Position numbers and translations under genes: made by a program. The notes under the pieces are model-generated. The model worked only from the letters and a program-made list of their open reading frames with translations, did no database searches and had not been told where the DNA came from. Positions 4,533 through 6,302 of a DNA stretch of 6,302 nt are shown here, in pieces. The stretch covers positions 1-6,302 of the forward strand of contig JAHFDU010000239.1 in the NCBI GenBank assembly GCA_023248835.1, given 5' to 3'. Each line of letters starts with the position of its first letter. Within the stretch, counting starts at the first letter, position 1. The DNA comes from Myxococcales bacterium. GTDB lineage: Bacteria > Myxococcota_A > Polyangia > Palsa-1104.

Positions 4533-6032
4533 ATGTTTCGCTGTCTGCCCGAGTGGCGAGAGTTCGAAATCGCTGCCACGCGTGGCAATCTCATCCCTGT
4601 CTACTGTGAGTTGGTGGCTGACGGGGACACGCCGGTGTCTGCATACGCCAAGCTCGGTGGCGGCAACGATTCATTCCTGCTAGAGAGCGTAGTCGGCGGC
4701 GAAAAATGGGCGGCGTTTAGTTTCATCGGGGTGTCGGCGCATGCGCGCTACCGAGCGCGAGAGGGGCGTTACCAGATTGAGTACTTGGCACCGGATGGCG
4801 CGGTCACCAAGATCGAAGAGGGCAGTGCGCCGGATCCAATCGCGCCGCTTGGTGCGCTGCTGGCTCGCTATCGGCCGGTGGTTCCGCCGTCGCTGCCGCG
4901 GTTTTTCGGTGGTGCAGTCGGCTATCTCAGTTACGACGCGGTGCGGGCGTTTGAACGTTTGCCGTCGACTCTTTCTGAAGAACTCGATCTGCCGGATGCA
5001 GCGTTTGTGATCACCGACACGATTGTTATTTTCGACAACCTGCGGCAAACGATCAAAGTCGTCGCTTGCCCTTATGTCGAACCGGGCAGCGACCTTCGTC
5101 GAGCCTACGAACTTGCGATGCAGGGCATTGCGGAAATTGTTGCACGACTGCGAAGTCTGGCTCCATTGCGAACCTTAGGTCTCGACGGCACGCGGCCACT
5201 TGAGCACGTGCGTTCCAACACCAGCCGCGAGGATTTTGTCAGGAATGTACAGCGGGCGAAGGAATTTATTCTCGCTGGCGATATTTTCCAAGTGGTATTG
5301 TCGCAGCGATTTTCGGTCGAACTTGGTGTCGACGCTTTCGATGTCTATCGTGCGCTGCGGGTGGTTAATCCGTCGCCATACATGTTTCATCTGCAGTTTC
5401 CCGAGCTGCGCATCACCGGTGCCTCGCCCGAGGTGCTGGTGCGGGTCGAATCGGGAAACATCGAAGTACGACCGATCGCCGGCACCCGCCCGCGCGGCGG
5501 GACGCACGAGGAAGATCTGCGGCTCGAGGCCGAGCTGCGCGCCTCGCCTAAAGAGTGCGCCGAGCACGTGATGTTGATCGATCTGGGACGCAATGACGTC
5601 GGTCGTGTGGCTCGCCTTGGTTCGGTTTCGGTCGACGAGCAGATGGTGGTCGAGCGCTATTCGCACGTGATGCATTTGGTCTCGTCGGTGGTGGGCGAGG
5701 TGCGGCCGGATCGGCAGGCGCTCGACGTGCTGCGCGCCTGTTTTCCTGCCGGCACTCTGACCGGAGCGCCGAAAATTCGCGCCATGCAGATCATCGAAGC
5801 GCTTGAACCCATTCGACGCGGCCTCTACGGCGGCGCGGTGGGGTACTTGTCCTACACCGGCAATCTCGATCTGGCGATCGCGATTCGCACGCTCCTAAAC
5901 AAAGACGGCCGCTACTATTTCCAAGCGGGCGCGGGCATTGTCGCTGACTCCGACCCTGAGGCCGAATACGAAGAGACGGTGGCCAAAGCCCGCGCCATGG
6001 TGCGAGCGTTAGAAATGGCGGCCGCAACATGA
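4533..6032 (+). CDS. trpE: Anthranilate synthase component I
   Basis: Converts chorismate to anthranilate using ammonia from the TrpG subunit, the first committed step of tryptophan synthesis. The 499 residues match the family. N-terminal domain: GNLIPVYCELVADGDTPVSA (18-37) and LLES (49-52). The LLES serine and NPSPYMF (279-285) are known tryptophan feedback-site elements, so feedback inhibition is expected. Catalytic chorismate-binding domain: DIFQVVLSQRF (from 250), GASPEVLVRV, PIAGTR (314-319), HVMLIDLGRND (345-355), GTLTGAPK (407-414), YGGAVGYLSYTGNLDLAIAI and AGAGIVAD (465-472). Ala in PIAGT supports TrpE over aminodeoxychorismate synthase PabB, which has Lys there. ATG 4533 gives the usual N-terminus; an in-frame TTG at 4524 adds only three residues. 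The gene starts 2 bases after the upstream stop, and its own stop overlaps the trpG ATG as ATGA. Confidence 0.97.
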   Translation: MFRCLPEWREFEIAATRGNLIPVYCELVADGDTPVSAYAKLGGGNDSFLLESVVGGEKWAAFSFIGVSAHARYRAREGRYQIEYLAPDGAVTKIEEGSAPDPIAPLGALLARYRPVVPPSLPRFFGGAVGYLSYDAVRAFERLPSTLSEELDLPDAAFVITDTIVIFDNLRQTIKVVACPYVEPGSDLRRAYELAMQGIAEIVARLRSLAPLRTLGLDGTRPLEHVRSNTSREDFVRNVQRAKEFILAGDIFQVVLSQRFSVELGVDAFDVYRALRVVNPSPYMFHLQFPELRITGASPEVLVRVESGNIEVRPIAGTRPRGGTHEEDLRLEAELRASPKECAEHVMLIDLGRNDVGRVARLGSVSVDEQMVVERYSHVMHLVSSVVGEVRPDRQALDVLRACFPAGTLTGAPKIRAMQIIEALEPIRRGLYGGAVGYLSYTGNLDLAIAIRTLLNKDGRYYFQAGAGIVADSDPEAEYEETVAKARAMVRALEMAAAT

Positions 6033-6302
6033 ACAAAGACATTCTACTTATCGATAACTACGATTCGTTCACCTACAATTTGTTTCAATATTTCGGTGAG
6101 CTCGGTGCGCAAGTGGAAGTGGTGCGCAACGACGAAATTTCTGTCGACGAAGTCGGCACGCGCGGCCGCGCGATCGTGATTTCACCCGGGCCCTGCACCC
6201 CCAATGAAGCGGGCATTTCTCTCGAGGTAATTCGTCGCTACGCTGGCGTTTTGCCAATTCTCGGTGTTTGTCTCGGCCATCAAGCGATCGGCCAAGCCTT
6301 CG
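6029..6302 (+). CDS. trpG: Anthranilate synthase component II, glutamine amidotransferase (partial)
   Basis: Class I glutamine amidotransferase that releases ammonia from glutamine for TrpE. Ninety-one residues are visible before the right edge. They include ILLIDNYDSFTYNLFQYFGE (5-24), VVRND (31-35), the oxyanion block ISPGPCTPNEAGIS (51-64), and the nucleophile elbow GVCLGHQAIGQAF (79-91) with catalytic C81. The His-Glu part of the triad lies beyond the window. The ATG at 6029 overlaps the trpE stop (6029-6032), so translation is probably coupled and the subunits made in equal amounts. Sequence alone cannot exclude a dual role with PabB in folate synthesis, as in some bacteria where one amidotransferase serves both. 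Confidence 0.95.
   Translation, partial: MNKDILLIDNYDSFTYNLFQYFGELGAQVEVVRNDEISVDEVGTRGRAIVISPGPCTPNEAGISLEVIRRYAGVLPILGVCLGHQAIGQAF

Noticed and set aside
5175..5675. Minus-strand open frame opposite trpE
   Set aside because: Antisense shadow of the conserved catalytic part of trpE, with no start signal or protein-like pattern.

Overview
The window is GC-rich, gene-dense bacterial chromosome with short intergenic gaps and frequent ATGA or 1-2 base gene junctions. The clear genes are a prepilin peptidase, a glutamate 5-kinase and anthranilate synthase components I and II, which point to a free-living, Gram-negative-type bacterium (type IV pilus or type II secretion, plus a probable lipoprotein). 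The protein style resembles deltaproteobacterial, myxococcal or Binatota-like lineages, but that is an impression; no marker gene fixes the taxon.

Left part, minus strand (1-1251): a VapB-type ribbon-helix-helix antitoxin, a VapC-type PIN-domain toxin and the N-terminal two thirds of a prepilin peptidase (PilD/GspO) form a head-to-tail cluster. The antitoxin overlaps the toxin by 14 bases, and the toxin stop overlaps the peptidase start in an ATGA. Just upstream of the antitoxin are three evenly spaced ACGT-centred half-sites that form two overlapping 7-3-7 inverted repeats, a likely autoregulatory operator.

Intergenic 1282-1567: a strong GC hairpin and a 146-bp structure bounded by inverted arms of degenerate heptamers, which looks like a small non-coding repeat element.

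Centre, plus strand (1568-3590): an unrecognised probable lipoprotein followed 1 base later by proB (first step of proline synthesis). The lipoprotein's signal peptide appears split by a -1 frame break at a run of five A. No proA follows proB. Instead there is an imperfect palindromic repeat and a frameshifted fragment of an IS4-like transposase on the minus strand.

Right part, plus strand (3889-6302): a perfect 24-bp palindrome, a good sigma70-like promoter, a leader with a 7-3-7 dyad, an unrecognised 149-residue protein, trpE, and trpG (cut by the window edge). The three genes are tightly joined (2-base gap, then ATGA) and look like one transcription unit. TrpE makes anthranilate from chorismate with ammonia supplied by TrpG. 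The unusual parts are the uncharacterised gene at the head of this trp unit, and the chance that the unit is transcribed from next to a decayed insertion sequence.
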